Source: Methanocella_A sp964548585 (GTDB lineage: Archaea > Halobacteriota > Methanocellia > Methanocellales > Methanocellaceae). Taken from it: 64,000 nucleotides of DNA. Positions within the stretch are counted from its first letter, which is position 1, and every line of letters starts with the position of its first letter. This document shows, one piece after another, positions 1 through 9,408 of the stretch. Under the pieces are notes generated by a model, which worked only from the letters and a program-made list of their open reading frames with translations, had not been told where the DNA came from and made no database searches. Location: assembly GCA_964548585.1 (NCBI GenBank), contig CAZJRS010000007.1, positions 3,216 to 67,215 on the forward strand, given 5' to 3'. A program made the position numbers and the translations under genes.

Positions 1-1
1 C

Positions 2-823
2 GAGATTGCCGTCAGCAACATCAAGCGGGCTACGACCAAGCTGAACGTGGATTTACACACTGTCGTTGCCGACTGGGAAGAGTTCAAAGATCTGCAGAAG
101 TCCTTCCTCAAGGCTTCGGTATCGGACGCGGAGATTCCCACCGATTACGCTATCCTGTCGGTCCTGTACAAAGAGGCAGCCAATGCAGGCACCCGCTATA
201 TTCTCAACGGCCACTCGTTCCGGACGGAAGGCATCGTACCGCTGGGCTGGACGTATATGGACGGCCGGTACGTGCACAGCGTCCACAAGAAATTCGGCCG
301 CATGCGGATCAGGAGCTTTCCCGTCATGTCCATGGCTGATCTGGTATACTACACGCTGGCGAGGCGGATCACCTTCGTCAACCTGCTCCGGTACATCGAG
401 TACGACCAGAAGAAGGCCGGCGAAGTCATGAGCCGGGAACTGGGCTGGCAGTACTATGGCGGCCACCACCACGAAAACGTGTACACTCACTTCTTCCAGT
501 CATACCTCCTACCCCAGAAGTTCGGGATCGACAAGCGCAAGATCGAATACTCGGCACTCATACGCTCCGGGCAGATGACCCGGGAAGACGCGTTGAAAGA
601 CCTGGAGAACCCCTATACGTATGACAAAGAGATCGTCAAGTACACCATCTCCAAGCTGGGCATGACACAGGCTCAGTTCGACGAAATCATGACCGCGCCA
701 GTGAAGTCGTTCCACGACTACGCCACGTACTATCCGGTGATCAAGGCCATGCGGATGCCCATTAAGGTCGCGTGTACTCTCGACCTGCTGCCTATGATCT
801 TCTACGAGAAGTACCTGGGGTAA
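2..823 (+). CDS. N-acetyl sugar amidotransferase, WbpG family (5' partial)
   Basis: The frame is open from base 2 to the TAA at 821-823, so the true start lies before the window; 273 codons remain (a GTG at 47 is only an internal candidate). The blocks NGHSFRTEGIVPLGW and YMDGRYVHSVHKKFG are typical of the WbpG-type LPS amidotransferase family, usually about 370-380 aa, so roughly the first quarter with the PP-loop is missing. Family knowledge: these cytoplasmic ATP-dependent enzymes turn an acetamido sugar into an acetamidino sugar with ammonia delivered by HisH/HisF-like partners. Both partners follow immediately downstream, which strongly supports the call. The actual sugar substrate is not readable from the sequence. 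Confidence 0.85.
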   Translation, partial: EIAVSNIKRATTKLNVDLHTVVADWEEFKDLQKSFLKASVSDAEIPTDYAILSVLYKEAANAGTRYILNGHSFRTEGIVPLGWTYMDGRYVHSVHKKFGRMRIRSFPVMSMADLVYYTLARRITFVNLLRYIEYDQKKAGEVMSRELGWQYYGGHHHENVYTHFFQSYLLPQKFGIDKRKIEYSALIRSGQMTREDALKDLENPYTYDKEIVKYTISKLGMTQAQFDEIMTAPVKSFHDYATYYPVIKAMRMPIKVACTLDLLPMIFYEKYLG

Positions 824-828
824 TCGCC

Positions 829-1437
829 GTGATCGTCATCGTGGACTACGGGATGGGCAACCTGAGATCCATTCTTAACAAGTTCGAGCGCATGGACGTC
901 GAGGCTAAAATATCGGCCGATCCAGGTGACATCGAGCGGGCAGATAAGCTGATACTGCCCGGCGTAGGCGCCTTTGATGCCGCCATGCAGAACCTTCGGC
1001 AGCGGAACCTGGTCCCTGTGCTGGAAAAAAAGGTGCTGCAGGAAAAGACACCTATACTGGGCATCTGTCTTGGCATGCAGCTCTTCTCCAGGCACAGTGA
1101 AGAAGGCAACGTTGACGGGCTCGGATGGATCGATGCCAGGACTATCCGCTTCCAGTCGAACGGCAACGGCCTCAAGGTGCCTCACATGGGCTGGAACTCG
1201 ATCACCGTCAACGGCGGATCGCATCTGCTTGACGGTCTCGGGACCGGCTCCCGGTTCTATTTTGTCCACTCGTACCACGTGTGTTGTGATGATCCGGCTG
1301 ACAGGCTGGCGACTACGAATTATGGCATTGACTTTACTTCGATGGTGCAGCACGGCAACATCCTGGGCGCCCAGTTCCACCCGGAACGGAGCCACAGGTA
1401 CGGTGCAAAGCTGCTAGAGAACTTTGTGAGTTGGTAA
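829..1437 (+). CDS. HisH-like glutamine amidotransferase subunit of sugar amidotransferase module
   Basis: This 202-aa class I glutaminase has the nucleophile motif GICLGMQLF and the catalytic His/Glu in QFHPERS. GTG at 829 is chosen because the protein then begins MIVIVDYGMGNL, the normal HisH N-terminus; it lies 5 bp after the upstream stop. A frame extension to 772 would only overlap the previous gene. Histidine biosynthesis is unlikely to be its role: a second, more canonical hisH lies at 38052-38651, and this copy sits between wbpG-like and hisF-like genes. In the family the protein releases ammonia from glutamine for the HisF-like channel subunit. Confidence 0.87.
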   Translation: MIVIVDYGMGNLRSILNKFERMDVEAKISADPGDIERADKLILPGVGAFDAAMQNLRQRNLVPVLEKKVLQEKTPILGICLGMQLFSRHSEEGNVDGLGWIDARTIRFQSNGNGLKVPHMGWNSITVNGGSHLLDGLGTGSRFYFVHSYHVCCDDPADRLATTNYGIDFTSMVQHGNILGAQFHPERSHRYGAKLLENFVSW

Positions 1438-1439
1438 CT

Positions 1440-2258
1440 ATGCTACAGATCAGAGTAATTCCCTGCTTGCTATTGCAGGGAGATGGTCTGGTAAAGACCA
1501 TCCAGTTCAGGGACCCGAAATACGTCGGCGATCCCATCAACGCCGTTCGCATCTTTAATAAGAAAGAAGTTGATGAGCTAATCTTTCTGGACATTGATGC
1601 CTCCCGGAAGCGGGGGATCTTCGGGCCCAGGGCCACCGGTCCCCGGGTAGACCTGATCGCCAAGATCTCCGACGAGTGCTTCATGCCCCTCTCCTATGGC
1701 GGAGGAATCAAGACCGTGGAACAGGTGCGAGACATCCTTGGCACCGGGGTAGAAAAAGTGTCTATCAACACCCAGGCAGTCGACGATCCTTCGTTCATCA
1801 GGAAAGCTGCGGACATCTTCGGCAGCCAGAGCATCGTGGTAGCCATCGACGTCAGGCGCAATCCCTCTGGCAAGTATGAAGTCTACACCAATGGCGGGGT
1901 CAAGCCCCGGGGTATCGATCCGGTAAGCCACGCCCGGCACATCGAAAAGATGGGCGCTGGCGAGATCTTAATCAACTCGATCGACCGGGACGGCACCATG
2001 GAAGGCTATGATCTTGACCTCATCAAGGCGGTGTCTGCCGCTGTGAACATCCCGGTGATCGCCTGCGGGGGGGCCGGCAGGATCGAAGACTTTGCCCCCG
2101 CAGTCAAGGCTGGCGCATCTGCCGTCGCGGCGGGCAGCTTTTTCGTCTTCCACGGGAAGCGCCGGGCGGTGCTCATCAACTATCCGGCGAGGGCAGAGCT
2201 GGGAGCCGTGCTGGATGATCCGCAACAGGCACATCCGGGTGTGGGGGGTGCGATCTAA
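1440..2258 (+). CDS. HisF-like (beta/alpha)8 subunit of sugar amidotransferase module
   Basis: The 272-aa product is a HisF paralogue: MLQIRVIPCLLLQGDGLVKT at the N-terminus, the phosphate-binding YGGGIK segment, ILINSIDRDGTMEGYD, and ACGGAG near the C-terminus. ATG 1440 is preferred over TTG 1431 because it fits the family start and lies just past the hisH-like stop. The catalytic Asp pair of true HisF is partly changed (DIDASRKR instead of a DI.A...GR form), consistent with recruitment as an ammonia channel partner for the WbpG-like enzyme. Its TAA overlaps the next ATG (TAATG), indicating translational coupling. Confidence 0.86.
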   Translation: MLQIRVIPCLLLQGDGLVKTIQFRDPKYVGDPINAVRIFNKKEVDELIFLDIDASRKRGIFGPRATGPRVDLIAKISDECFMPLSYGGGIKTVEQVRDILGTGVEKVSINTQAVDDPSFIRKAADIFGSQSIVVAIDVRRNPSGKYEVYTNGGVKPRGIDPVSHARHIEKMGAGEILINSIDRDGTMEGYDLDLIKAVSAAVNIPVIACGGAGRIEDFAPAVKAGASAVAAGSFFVFHGKRRAVLINYPARAELGAVLDDPQQAHPGVGGAI

Positions 2259-3337
2259 TGAAGATCGCCGTCGATATCAACCATCCCGCCCACGTCCACT
2301 ACTTCAGGCACTTCGTCGGGGAAATGAAAAAGCGCGGACACGAGGTCATGATTACCGCCAGCGAGAAGGAGATCTCTTACCAGCTCTTGACTGAGTACGG
2401 CCTCGAGTACACCAAGCTGGGTACCTACGGCCTCTCGCTTGCCGATAAGGTCAAAAATATTCCGGTGCTGGATTTCCGGCTATACCAGGCGGTTAAGGAC
2501 TTCAAGCCAGATGTCTTCTTCGGGTTCGGGTCGATCCGCAACGCTCATGTGTCCCGTCTCATGCGCAAGCAGGCTATCGCCTTCGATGACAGCGAACCGT
2601 CTCCCATCGAGCACCTGCTGTATGTACCCTTCACCAACGCGATCCTGACCCCTGACTGTTTCCACAAGGACTTCGGCAAAAAGCACGTCAGGTATAATGG
2701 GTATACGGAACTGGCATACCTGCATCCGAAGTACTTTACCCCCGACCCGAAGGTGCTGACAGAGCTGGGCCTTCAGCCGGGAGAAAAGTATGTCGTCATG
2801 CGGTTCGTTGCCTGGAAAGCCGGCCATGACTTCGGCAAGGGTGGCTTTAGCGAACAGGCAAAAATCAGTGCCGTAAAGGCGCTGGAACCACACGTCCGGG
2901 TATTCATCACCTCCGAGCTGCCACTTCCGCCCGAGCTTGAAAAATACCGGATCAAAATCTCGCCCATCAATATCCACAGCGTGCTTTACTATGCGCAGAT
3001 GCTGATCGGTGACTCCCAGACTATGACTACCGAGGCAGCCCTGCTGGGTACCCCCGCCATCCGGTGCAACACCTTCGTGGGAGAACATGACATGGGCAAC
3101 TTCATCGAACTGGAGCGGAAGTATGGCCTCATCTTCAACTTCGACAATCCCGAACAGGGCATCAAGAAGGCAGTGGAGCTGATCCGGCAGCCTGACCTCA
3201 AGGCAGAATGGGGACAGAAGCTCGAAAAGCTGCTGGCTGACAAAATCGACGTCACCCAGTTCATGGTTGACTTTGTAGAGCACTACTCAGAAAAAAATCG
3301 GAAAAACCAGAGGACAGCCGGGCAGGTGTCAGCATGA
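2258..3337 (+). CDS. DUF354 family protein (glycosyltransferase-B-like)
   Basis: A 359-aa cytoplasmic protein starting MKIAVDINHPAHVHYFRH, the signature opening of DUF354 proteins, which adopt a GT-B / UDP-GlcNAc 2-epimerase-like fold. Other family blocks are FGFGSIRNAHVSRL, AFDDSEPSPIEH and GDSQTMTTEAALLGTPAIR; the last resembles the nucleotide-sugar-binding segment of GT-B enzymes. No biochemical function is established for the family to my knowledge. Start overlaps the hisF-like stop (TAATG) and its own stop overlaps wecB by ATGA, so it belongs to the same operon and probably acts on the same nucleotide sugar. Confidence 0.85.
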   Translation: MKIAVDINHPAHVHYFRHFVGEMKKRGHEVMITASEKEISYQLLTEYGLEYTKLGTYGLSLADKVKNIPVLDFRLYQAVKDFKPDVFFGFGSIRNAHVSRLMRKQAIAFDDSEPSPIEHLLYVPFTNAILTPDCFHKDFGKKHVRYNGYTELAYLHPKYFTPDPKVLTELGLQPGEKYVVMRFVAWKAGHDFGKGGFSEQAKISAVKALEPHVRVFITSELPLPPELEKYRIKISPINIHSVLYYAQMLIGDSQTMTTEAALLGTPAIRCNTFVGEHDMGNFIELERKYGLIFNFDNPEQGIKKAVELIRQPDLKAEWGQKLEKLLADKIDVTQFMVDFVEHYSEKNRKNQRTAGQVSA

Positions 3338-4398
3338 AAGTCCTGACTGTCGTGGGAGCCAGGCCCAACTTCATCAAAATGGCCCCTGTCTCCCGGGAGC
3401 TGAGGAAAAGCCTGACCGAGGTCGTCGTCCACACCGGCCAGCACTACGACTACGAGCTGGATAAGATATTTTTCGACGAGCTCCAGATACCTGCTCCGGA
3501 ATATCACCTGGGCGTAGGCTCGGGCTCCCACGGGTATCAAACCGGAGAGATGCTCAAGAAGATCGATGGGATCATCGCCAGTGAAAAACCCGATATGGTG
3601 CTCGTCTACGGAGACACTAACAGCACGCTCGCCGGAGCACTGGGTGCCGCCAAGATGCACGTGCCCGTGGCTCATATCGAGGCTGGTCTGCGGAGCTTCG
3701 ACCGGAGGATGCCCGAGGAGATCAACCGGGTACTGACCGATCACTGTTCGGATTTGCTGTTTTGTCCCACGGCGGTCGCCCGGCAACACCTGGCTGAGGA
3801 GGGAGTCACCGAAGGCGTACACTTGACCGGCGACGTCAGTGTGGACGCGATGAACTCAGTCGCCGAAATCGTGGAAAAGCGGACGAGCGTACTATCGAAC
3901 AACGGCCTGACCCGGAAAAGCTACAGTCTGGCCACGGTGCACCGGGCAGAGAACACTGACAGCTTCCCACATCTCAGCAGTATCGTGGACGCGTTTTCCG
4001 AAATCGGAAACGTCGTGCTTCCGGTTCACCCCCGGACTGAAAAATACCTGAAAAAGTTCAACCTCTGGGACCAGCTAGCCAAAAACGTCAAGATCATTCG
4101 TCCGGTCGGGTACCTGGACATGATCGCCCTCGAGAAGAACGCCAGCATGATCCTGACCGATTCCGGGGGTGTTCAGAAGGAGGCCTACATCTTGCGCGTA
4201 CCATGTGTGACGCTGCGCGAGAATACCGAATGGGTAGAGACCGTGTCTGACGGATGGAACGTGCTGGTCGGAAGCGACAAAGCTAAAATCGTGAAAACTT
4301 CCCGGGAGTTTAGCCCGACAAGCCCTCCGGGGAATGCCTTCGGGGATGGCCAGGCGAGAACCAGAATCAGAGATATCATAGAAACGTATGCAGTTTAG
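3334..4398 (+). CDS. wecB: UDP-N-acetylglucosamine 2-epimerase (non-hydrolysing)
   Basis: A 354-aa enzyme of normal length for the family. It starts MKVLTVVGARPNFIKMAPVS and contains HTGQHYDYEL, GDTNSTLAGALGAAK, HIEAGLRSFDRRMPEEINR and DSGGVQKEA, all diagnostic of WecB. It interconverts UDP-GlcNAc and UDP-ManNAc in the cytoplasm. The gene overlaps its upstream neighbour by ATGA. A wecC-like dehydrogenase at 23060-24535 could oxidise the product to UDP-ManNAcA, so the two ends of the glycan island cooperate. Confidence 0.94.
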   Translation: MKVLTVVGARPNFIKMAPVSRELRKSLTEVVVHTGQHYDYELDKIFFDELQIPAPEYHLGVGSGSHGYQTGEMLKKIDGIIASEKPDMVLVYGDTNSTLAGALGAAKMHVPVAHIEAGLRSFDRRMPEEINRVLTDHCSDLLFCPTAVARQHLAEEGVTEGVHLTGDVSVDAMNSVAEIVEKRTSVLSNNGLTRKSYSLATVHRAENTDSFPHLSSIVDAFSEIGNVVLPVHPRTEKYLKKFNLWDQLAKNVKIIRPVGYLDMIALEKNASMILTDSGGVQKEAYILRVPCVTLRENTEWVETVSDGWNVLVGSDKAKIVKTSREFSPTSPPGNAFGDGQARTRIRDIIETYAV

Positions 4399-4411
4399 AA
4401 GGCGTATATAG

Positions 4412-5755
4412 ATGCTAAACAGATACATGTTTACGATCGCCCACGAGGTGGGTGATCTGAACTTTTATCCTACCTACAGGCAACTGTTGAAAAACCAGTG
4501 GAAAAGCCATGAAGAGCTTCGAGAGCAGCAAGAAAAGCAGCTTCGCCAGATGGTGAACTTTGCTTACCAGTCGGTGCCTTTCTATCGCAGGCTCTTTGAT
4601 ATCAGGGGTCTGAAGCCCGAGGACATCAGGACAGTGGAAGACCTGGAGAAGCTGCCGATCATCACGAAAGAGATGCTCAACGAGAACCGGAAAGATCTAG
4701 AGCCGGTCACACTTCGCCAGATCAAGTACTCCACCGCAGCTACCGGTGGCACTTCGGGCCAACCGCTAAAGTACAGGCTGTCGAACTTTGACCGGTTCCT
4801 GAGCGGGGCGATCCTGTACCGGGGCTGGGGTTACGCTGGCTACGAGCTGGGGGACCGGATGGTGTTTCTCGCCGGCTCATCCCTGGACGTAGGTCCGAAG
4901 TCCGGTCTCGTCACAAAGGCACACGAAGTGATTCGCAACCTGAAAAAACTGTCCTCCTTCGACATGGGCGACCAGGAGATGAGGGAATATGCGGGGGTCA
5001 TTAATTCGTTCAAGCCCAAATACCTCCGGGGCTATGCCTCGTCCCTGTCGCTGTTCGCCACCTGGCTGGAGGTGAACGACGTGAAGATACACGCCCCCGA
5101 AGGGATATTCACCACGTCCGAAAAGCTGTACCCGGCCATGAGGAAGAAAATTTCAGAGGCCTTCGGCTGCCCGGTCTTCGACAACTACGGCCTCAGCGAC
5201 GGCGGGGTCACGGCATTCGAGTGCCCGGAGCACTCCGGCCTGCACATCGACACCGAGCGCAGTATCATGGAAGTCGTGGACGACCGTGGCGAGCAGATCA
5301 GCCAGGGTGAAGGCAGGATTGTGGCAACGAGCCTGTACAACTACGCCATGCCGTTCCTCCGGTACGACACCACTGACGACGGCATCCTCGCCGGGGAAGA
5401 GTGTAGCTGTGGCAGGGGCTATAAGCTGCTCAAAGAAGTCAAAGGCCGCAGTGTAGACATCCTGCTGACCCCCGAGGGAAAGCACGTCCACGGGTGGTTC
5501 TTCCTGTACATCTTCTGGGAGCAGAAGGGAATCAAGGAGTACCAGGTCGTCCAGCATGCGCTGGACCGAATCGTGATCCAGATCGTACCGGAACCCTCGT
5601 TTGACGAGCGTCAGCTCGATGAGATCCGGGACATCGTGAGGAAACGGAGCGAAGGCTGGAACGTGGAGTTCAGGATCGTCGATCACATCGACCGGACCGC
5701 CTCTGGGAAGTTTAAGTTTATTGTAAACCGAATGGATGCGAACCTGATTGCCTGA
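4412..5755 (+). CDS. Phenylacetate-CoA ligase / CapK-like AMP-dependent ligase (copy 1)
   Basis: A 447-aa PaaK/CapK-type adenylate-forming enzyme. The P-loop-like segment TAATGGTSGQPLKYRLS (about residue 110), the DNYGLSDGG segment and the C-terminal DIDRTASGKFKFIVN-like region are visible (read in the frame as HIDRTASGKFKF). A Cys-rich CSCGRGYKLL segment (about residue 332) is typical of the CapK branch. The natural carboxylic acid is unknown; CapK-type proteins occur in capsule and exopolysaccharide loci. It has a close paralogue at 14959-16335 with the same N-terminal pattern (FTIAHEVGDLNFYPTY versus FIFTHEVGDREFYPTY). It is 13 bp after wecB. Confidence 0.85.
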   Translation: MLNRYMFTIAHEVGDLNFYPTYRQLLKNQWKSHEELREQQEKQLRQMVNFAYQSVPFYRRLFDIRGLKPEDIRTVEDLEKLPIITKEMLNENRKDLEPVTLRQIKYSTAATGGTSGQPLKYRLSNFDRFLSGAILYRGWGYAGYELGDRMVFLAGSSLDVGPKSGLVTKAHEVIRNLKKLSSFDMGDQEMREYAGVINSFKPKYLRGYASSLSLFATWLEVNDVKIHAPEGIFTTSEKLYPAMRKKISEAFGCPVFDNYGLSDGGVTAFECPEHSGLHIDTERSIMEVVDDRGEQISQGEGRIVATSLYNYAMPFLRYDTTDDGILAGEECSCGRGYKLLKEVKGRSVDILLTPEGKHVHGWFFLYIFWEQKGIKEYQVVQHALDRIVIQIVPEPSFDERQLDEIRDIVRKRSEGWNVEFRIVDHIDRTASGKFKFIVNRMDANLIA

Positions 5756-5785
5756 AGGCGATCAGAATTTTTTATAGGTGCTAAT

Positions 5786-6847
5786 TTGAGCTTACACACA
5801 ACTCTGATGAACGATAGCCAGATCTGGGATTTGTATACTCTACGTCACGAGTATGTCCCGCCTCGCCAGGACGTGTGCCGATCGATTTTCGTCCCGAAGG
5901 ACCGAAAAGAAGTACTACCCCCGGTGGCTTCGAGATACCTGACGGACAGTGGCATGAAGGCTGAATACCCTGAAGGCAGGAAGTTCGCAGTCATGCTGTC
6001 CCATGACGTAGACGACGTGTACCCGCCTTTTTCCCATACTCTGCTCTCCTCAGCCCACCATGCCAGGAACCTGCGACTGGGCAAGCTGCGACGGGAGCTG
6101 CTGTGGAAAGTCGATGGTAAACAATCCAGCCCGTATCGTAATTTCCGGGAGATCATGGATCTGGAGCGGGAGTACGATGCCAGGTCCTCTTTTTACTTCA
6201 TGACCGCAGACCGGGATGTCAAGCGGTTCAGGTATGACATCGAAGAACTTGAAGGTGATCTCGGTTACATCGCCGACAGCGGATGGGAAGTCGGGCTCCA
6301 TGGCGGATTCTATGCCTGTACCGACCTGGCCGAGATGAAACAGGAAAAAAGCAGGCTGGAAAAGGTGCTTGGCAAGCCTGTCATCGGTTACCGAAACCAC
6401 TATCTGCGGTTCCGGGTGCCAGACACGTGGGAACTTCTTGCCCAGGCCGGTTTCAAGTACGACACCACCATCGGGTACAACGACGTCCTGGGCTGCAGGA
6501 ACGGCATGTGTCACCCGTTCAGGCCTTTCAACCTGAACACAGGTAAAGAGATCGATCTGGTAGAAATCCCTCTCATCATCATGGATGGTACGCTGTTCGA
6601 CGCGGCCTCTTCCTTCAAGGAAGCATGGGAACTCACCCGAAGGGTCATCGATGAAGTCGAGCGGTATCATGGCGTTGTTACTGTGCTCTGGCATAACAAC
6701 GTTTTTAGCTCAGCGTTCCGCGAGACATGGAAAAAGATATATATAAAAATATTAAAATATACAAGTGAGAAGAACGCTTGGATCACTAGCGGTGAAGATA
6801 TCTGGAAATGGAGTTGCAGGAATGACCGTTGTACTGATGGACAATAA
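5786..6847 (+). CDS. Polysaccharide deacetylase family protein
   Basis: A 353-aa NodB-like protein. The metal/catalytic motif is visible in VMLSHDVDDVYPPF, followed by SSFYFMTADRD, EVGLHGGFYA and GYRNHYLRF, and a late VLWHNNVFS block, as in the CE4 superfamily. TTG 5786 is chosen since an AGGTG sits at 5776-5780; ATG 5807 is an alternative. Expected activity is removal of an acetyl group from an N-acetylated sugar; here probably part of surface glycan maturation. No signal peptide is obvious, so a cytoplasmic or lipid-linked substrate is likely. It overlaps the next gene by 26 bp. Confidence 0.82.
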   Translation: MSLHTTLMNDSQIWDLYTLRHEYVPPRQDVCRSIFVPKDRKEVLPPVASRYLTDSGMKAEYPEGRKFAVMLSHDVDDVYPPFSHTLLSSAHHARNLRLGKLRRELLWKVDGKQSSPYRNFREIMDLEREYDARSSFYFMTADRDVKRFRYDIEELEGDLGYIADSGWEVGLHGGFYACTDLAEMKQEKSRLEKVLGKPVIGYRNHYLRFRVPDTWELLAQAGFKYDTTIGYNDVLGCRNGMCHPFRPFNLNTGKEIDLVEIPLIIMDGTLFDAASSFKEAWELTRRVIDEVERYHGVVTVLWHNNVFSSAFRETWKKIYIKILKYTSEKNAWITSGEDIWKWSCRNDRCTDGQ

Positions 6848-7823
6848 AGCCCTGTGGGACAAATTCATCGATGAAAGCCCTCAAGGTCAGCTGTTTCACA
6901 AGTGGGACGCCCTTAAGATCATCGAGAAGCACACGGGCTATAAGCTGTATCCCTACGCAGTGTATAAAGGCAATGCCCTGATAGGGGTGTTCCCTGTCTT
7001 TTTCCGCAATATCAACGGCATCAAAGCGATCTTTTCTCCGCCGCCCAACACCTGCGTACCCTACATGGGCTTTGCCATGTGCGCCGAATATGCCGTGCTG
7101 AAGCAGAAGCGTAAAGAGCACTACCTATCTTCGGTGATCGACGAGGTCGACGCCGAGATCAAGAAGATGGCTCCCAACTATATTTCAGTCAACCTCCTTC
7201 CCAGCTTTATCGACATCCGGCCGTTCAAGTGGAACCACTACAACGGAGATATCAACTTCACCTTTGTCGTCGACCTGGACAGGCCGTCTGAAGACATCAT
7301 CGCCAGCTTCGACTCGACCTGCAAGAAAAACATCAAGAAGATCGAGAAGCTGAACCCGGTAATCGAGCCGGTTTCCGACGTGGACACTTTCTACGATATC
7401 ATGAGACGCAGGTACAACGAGCAGGGGCTGAAACTACCCCTGATCAGCGCCGGGTACCTCAAGGACCTCATGGAAGCCTATCCCGATAACATCAAGCTCT
7501 ACTTCCTGTATCACGAGGGAAAGATCGCCGGCCTCAACGGGAACTTCGAGTTCCGGGACAAAGTCACCCTCTGGCTGGGCAACGCTAACATGCATACTGA
7601 CTTTGCCGCCAACGACTACCTCGTCTGGCAGTTCATCAAGAGTGCCCGGGAGCGGGGATTCAAAGAACTGGAAATCCAGGGCGCCAGCGAAAAGCGCCTC
7701 TCGGAATTCAAATCCAAGTTCAGCCCTAACCTCACCATCTGCCACTACATCTATAAGAAGGATAACCTGGGCAGGCTGGCGGAAGTAGCCTACGCGAACA
7801 TAATCAGGAAAAAATGGGTATGA
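6822..7823 (+). CDS. FemAB-like GNAT-fold transferase (copy 1)
   Basis: About 333 aa when started at ATG 6822, which follows a GCAGGA ribosome-binding-like stretch; the open frame extends to 6765 inside the deacetylase gene. The segments ESPQGQLFHKWDALKIIEKH, VYKGNALIGVFPVFF, FDSTCKKNIKKIEKL and ELEIQGASEKRLSEFKSKF follow the FemAB / peptidoglycan-bridge acetyltransferase-like family. Such proteins transfer an acyl or aminoacyl group to an amino sugar or cell-wall lipid; the archaeal substrate is unknown. It has a diverged paralogue at 20259-21242. It ends 4 bp before the DUF362 gene. Confidence 0.8.
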   Translation: MTVVLMDNKALWDKFIDESPQGQLFHKWDALKIIEKHTGYKLYPYAVYKGNALIGVFPVFFRNINGIKAIFSPPPNTCVPYMGFAMCAEYAVLKQKRKEHYLSSVIDEVDAEIKKMAPNYISVNLLPSFIDIRPFKWNHYNGDINFTFVVDLDRPSEDIIASFDSTCKKNIKKIEKLNPVIEPVSDVDTFYDIMRRRYNEQGLKLPLISAGYLKDLMEAYPDNIKLYFLYHEGKIAGLNGNFEFRDKVTLWLGNANMHTDFAANDYLVWQFIKSARERGFKELEIQGASEKRLSEFKSKFSPNLTICHYIYKKDNLGRLAEVAYANIIRKKWV

Positions 7824-7827
7824 TCGT

Positions 7828-9309
7828 ATGAAAGTCGCCATCACAAAAAACCACCGGGCAGACTATTGCCGGCAAGCCCCTTTCCATCCGCCGGAAAAGT
7901 ACCCGGAGTATCCGTTCCAGGATATCTGCACCGACAACAGCTGCTATGGTGAAGTCCGGAATATCCTCTATCAGCTCGGGATGGACCGAGAACACTTCGG
8001 GAGCTCCTCCTGGAACCCGATGGGTGACGTGATCAAGCCAGGCGACCACGTCTTCATCAAGCCAAACCTGGTCAGCCACCGCAACCCCGTGGGCAGCATA
8101 GAGGCAGTCATCACCCAGGGTTCCGTCATCCGCGCTATCCTCGACTACGCCTGCATTGCGTTGCAAGGTAAGGGAAGTATCGCCATCGGCGATGCGCCCT
8201 TCTTCGATACGGACTTCGACCATGTAGTAAAGGTCACCGGACTGGGCGAAATTGTAAACTATTACCGCGATGTGGCCGGCATCAAGGTCGGTCTTCACGA
8301 CCTGAGAATGGAACAAGGCCAGGTCCGGTTCGGCGCGCTGAGGAAAGAGCCGCTTCCCGGAGACCCCCTCGGCTACTCGGCCGTCGACCTGAAAAGCGAT
8401 TCATCCCACTACGAGATCATCGGCCAGTGCGAAAAATTCCGGCTCGGCTACTACGACCGCAAGGAGCTCGTCCAGCATCATAACCCGGAAAAGAACGAGT
8501 ACCCGATCGCCAACAGCCTCCTGGATGCCGATGTGGTAATCAACGTGCCCAAGCTGAAGACCCACGGCAAAGCGGGTGTCACCATCGCGCTCAAGAACCT
8601 GATCGGGATCAACGTCTACAAAGGCTGGCTGCCTCACCACCGGGCCGGATCCGCCGAGGCAGGCGGCGACGACTACGAGTACGGTAACATTCGCCGTGAC
8701 ATCATGGGCTGGATCAAAGACGAAATACCCACCCGTGGCAGCGTCCTGTCCATGATACCGCTCCGGGCCGCCTGCGGTGCACTGTACTACTCAAAGTACC
8801 TCGTGCCCTTCAAGCCCGACAGCCCGGGCGGCAGCTGGCATGGGAACGATACCATCCCCCGCACCATCTCAGACCTTAACCGCATCATCATCTACGCCGA
8901 CAAACACGGCGTCATGAAAACCACCCCCCAGCGTAAGCTCTTCATACTGGTCGACGGCATCGTCGGCGGCGAAAAGGAAGGCCCGATGAGAAACGACGAC
9001 CGTAAGTGCGGAGTCCTCGTTGCCGGCACCAACGCAGTGGCCGTAGACCTGATCTCCACCATGATAATGGGCTTCGACTACCGCAAGATACCCACCTTCA
9101 AGTACTGCATGAACGTGAAGAAATACCCGATTTTCTGCGGAGTTCCCGGCGACATAAGGATAACCGCCGAAGGCTGCAAATCCCCCCTGGACATCTACGA
9201 TACCTACAACTGCCACTTCGTCCCTCCGGACGGATGGGAAAACTACGTAGAGTACCGACAGGATACCGCAGAGCCAGTTCAGGCCCGCAAGATGACAGTT
9301 ATGCACTGA
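7828..9309 (+). CDS. DUF362 family protein
   Basis: A 493-aa protein with DUF362 blocks: DHVFIKPNLVS (about residue 75), IAIGDAPFFDTDF, DADVVINVPKLKTHGKAGVT, LKNLIGIN and a C-terminal LVDGIVGGEKEGP. The N-terminus MKVAITKN starts at ATG 7828. Members of this family often carry ferredoxin domains, but this one has no CxxCxxC cluster, so it is the stand-alone type. The biochemical role is unknown; it is the last gene of the forward glycan operon. A repeat element begins about 100 bp downstream. Confidence 0.8.
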   Translation: MKVAITKNHRADYCRQAPFHPPEKYPEYPFQDICTDNSCYGEVRNILYQLGMDREHFGSSSWNPMGDVIKPGDHVFIKPNLVSHRNPVGSIEAVITQGSVIRAILDYACIALQGKGSIAIGDAPFFDTDFDHVVKVTGLGEIVNYYRDVAGIKVGLHDLRMEQGQVRFGALRKEPLPGDPLGYSAVDLKSDSSHYEIIGQCEKFRLGYYDRKELVQHHNPEKNEYPIANSLLDADVVINVPKLKTHGKAGVTIALKNLIGINVYKGWLPHHRAGSAEAGGDDYEYGNIRRDIMGWIKDEIPTRGSVLSMIPLRAACGALYYSKYLVPFKPDSPGGSWHGNDTIPRTISDLNRIIIYADKHGVMKTTPQRKLFILVDGIVGGEKEGPMRNDDRKCGVLVAGTNAVAVDLISTMIMGFDYRKIPTFKYCMNVKKYPIFCGVPGDIRITAEGCKSPLDIYDTYNCHFVPPDGWENYVEYRQDTAEPVQARKMTVMH

Positions 9310-9408
9310 GGATAGGCAGATACCGCTAAGCTTTTGGGTTGTAGTAATTAAAAACACTTTTTAATACCAGGATGCCGGGACGTCAAATCGCCAACTATTC
9401 TTAGGCTT

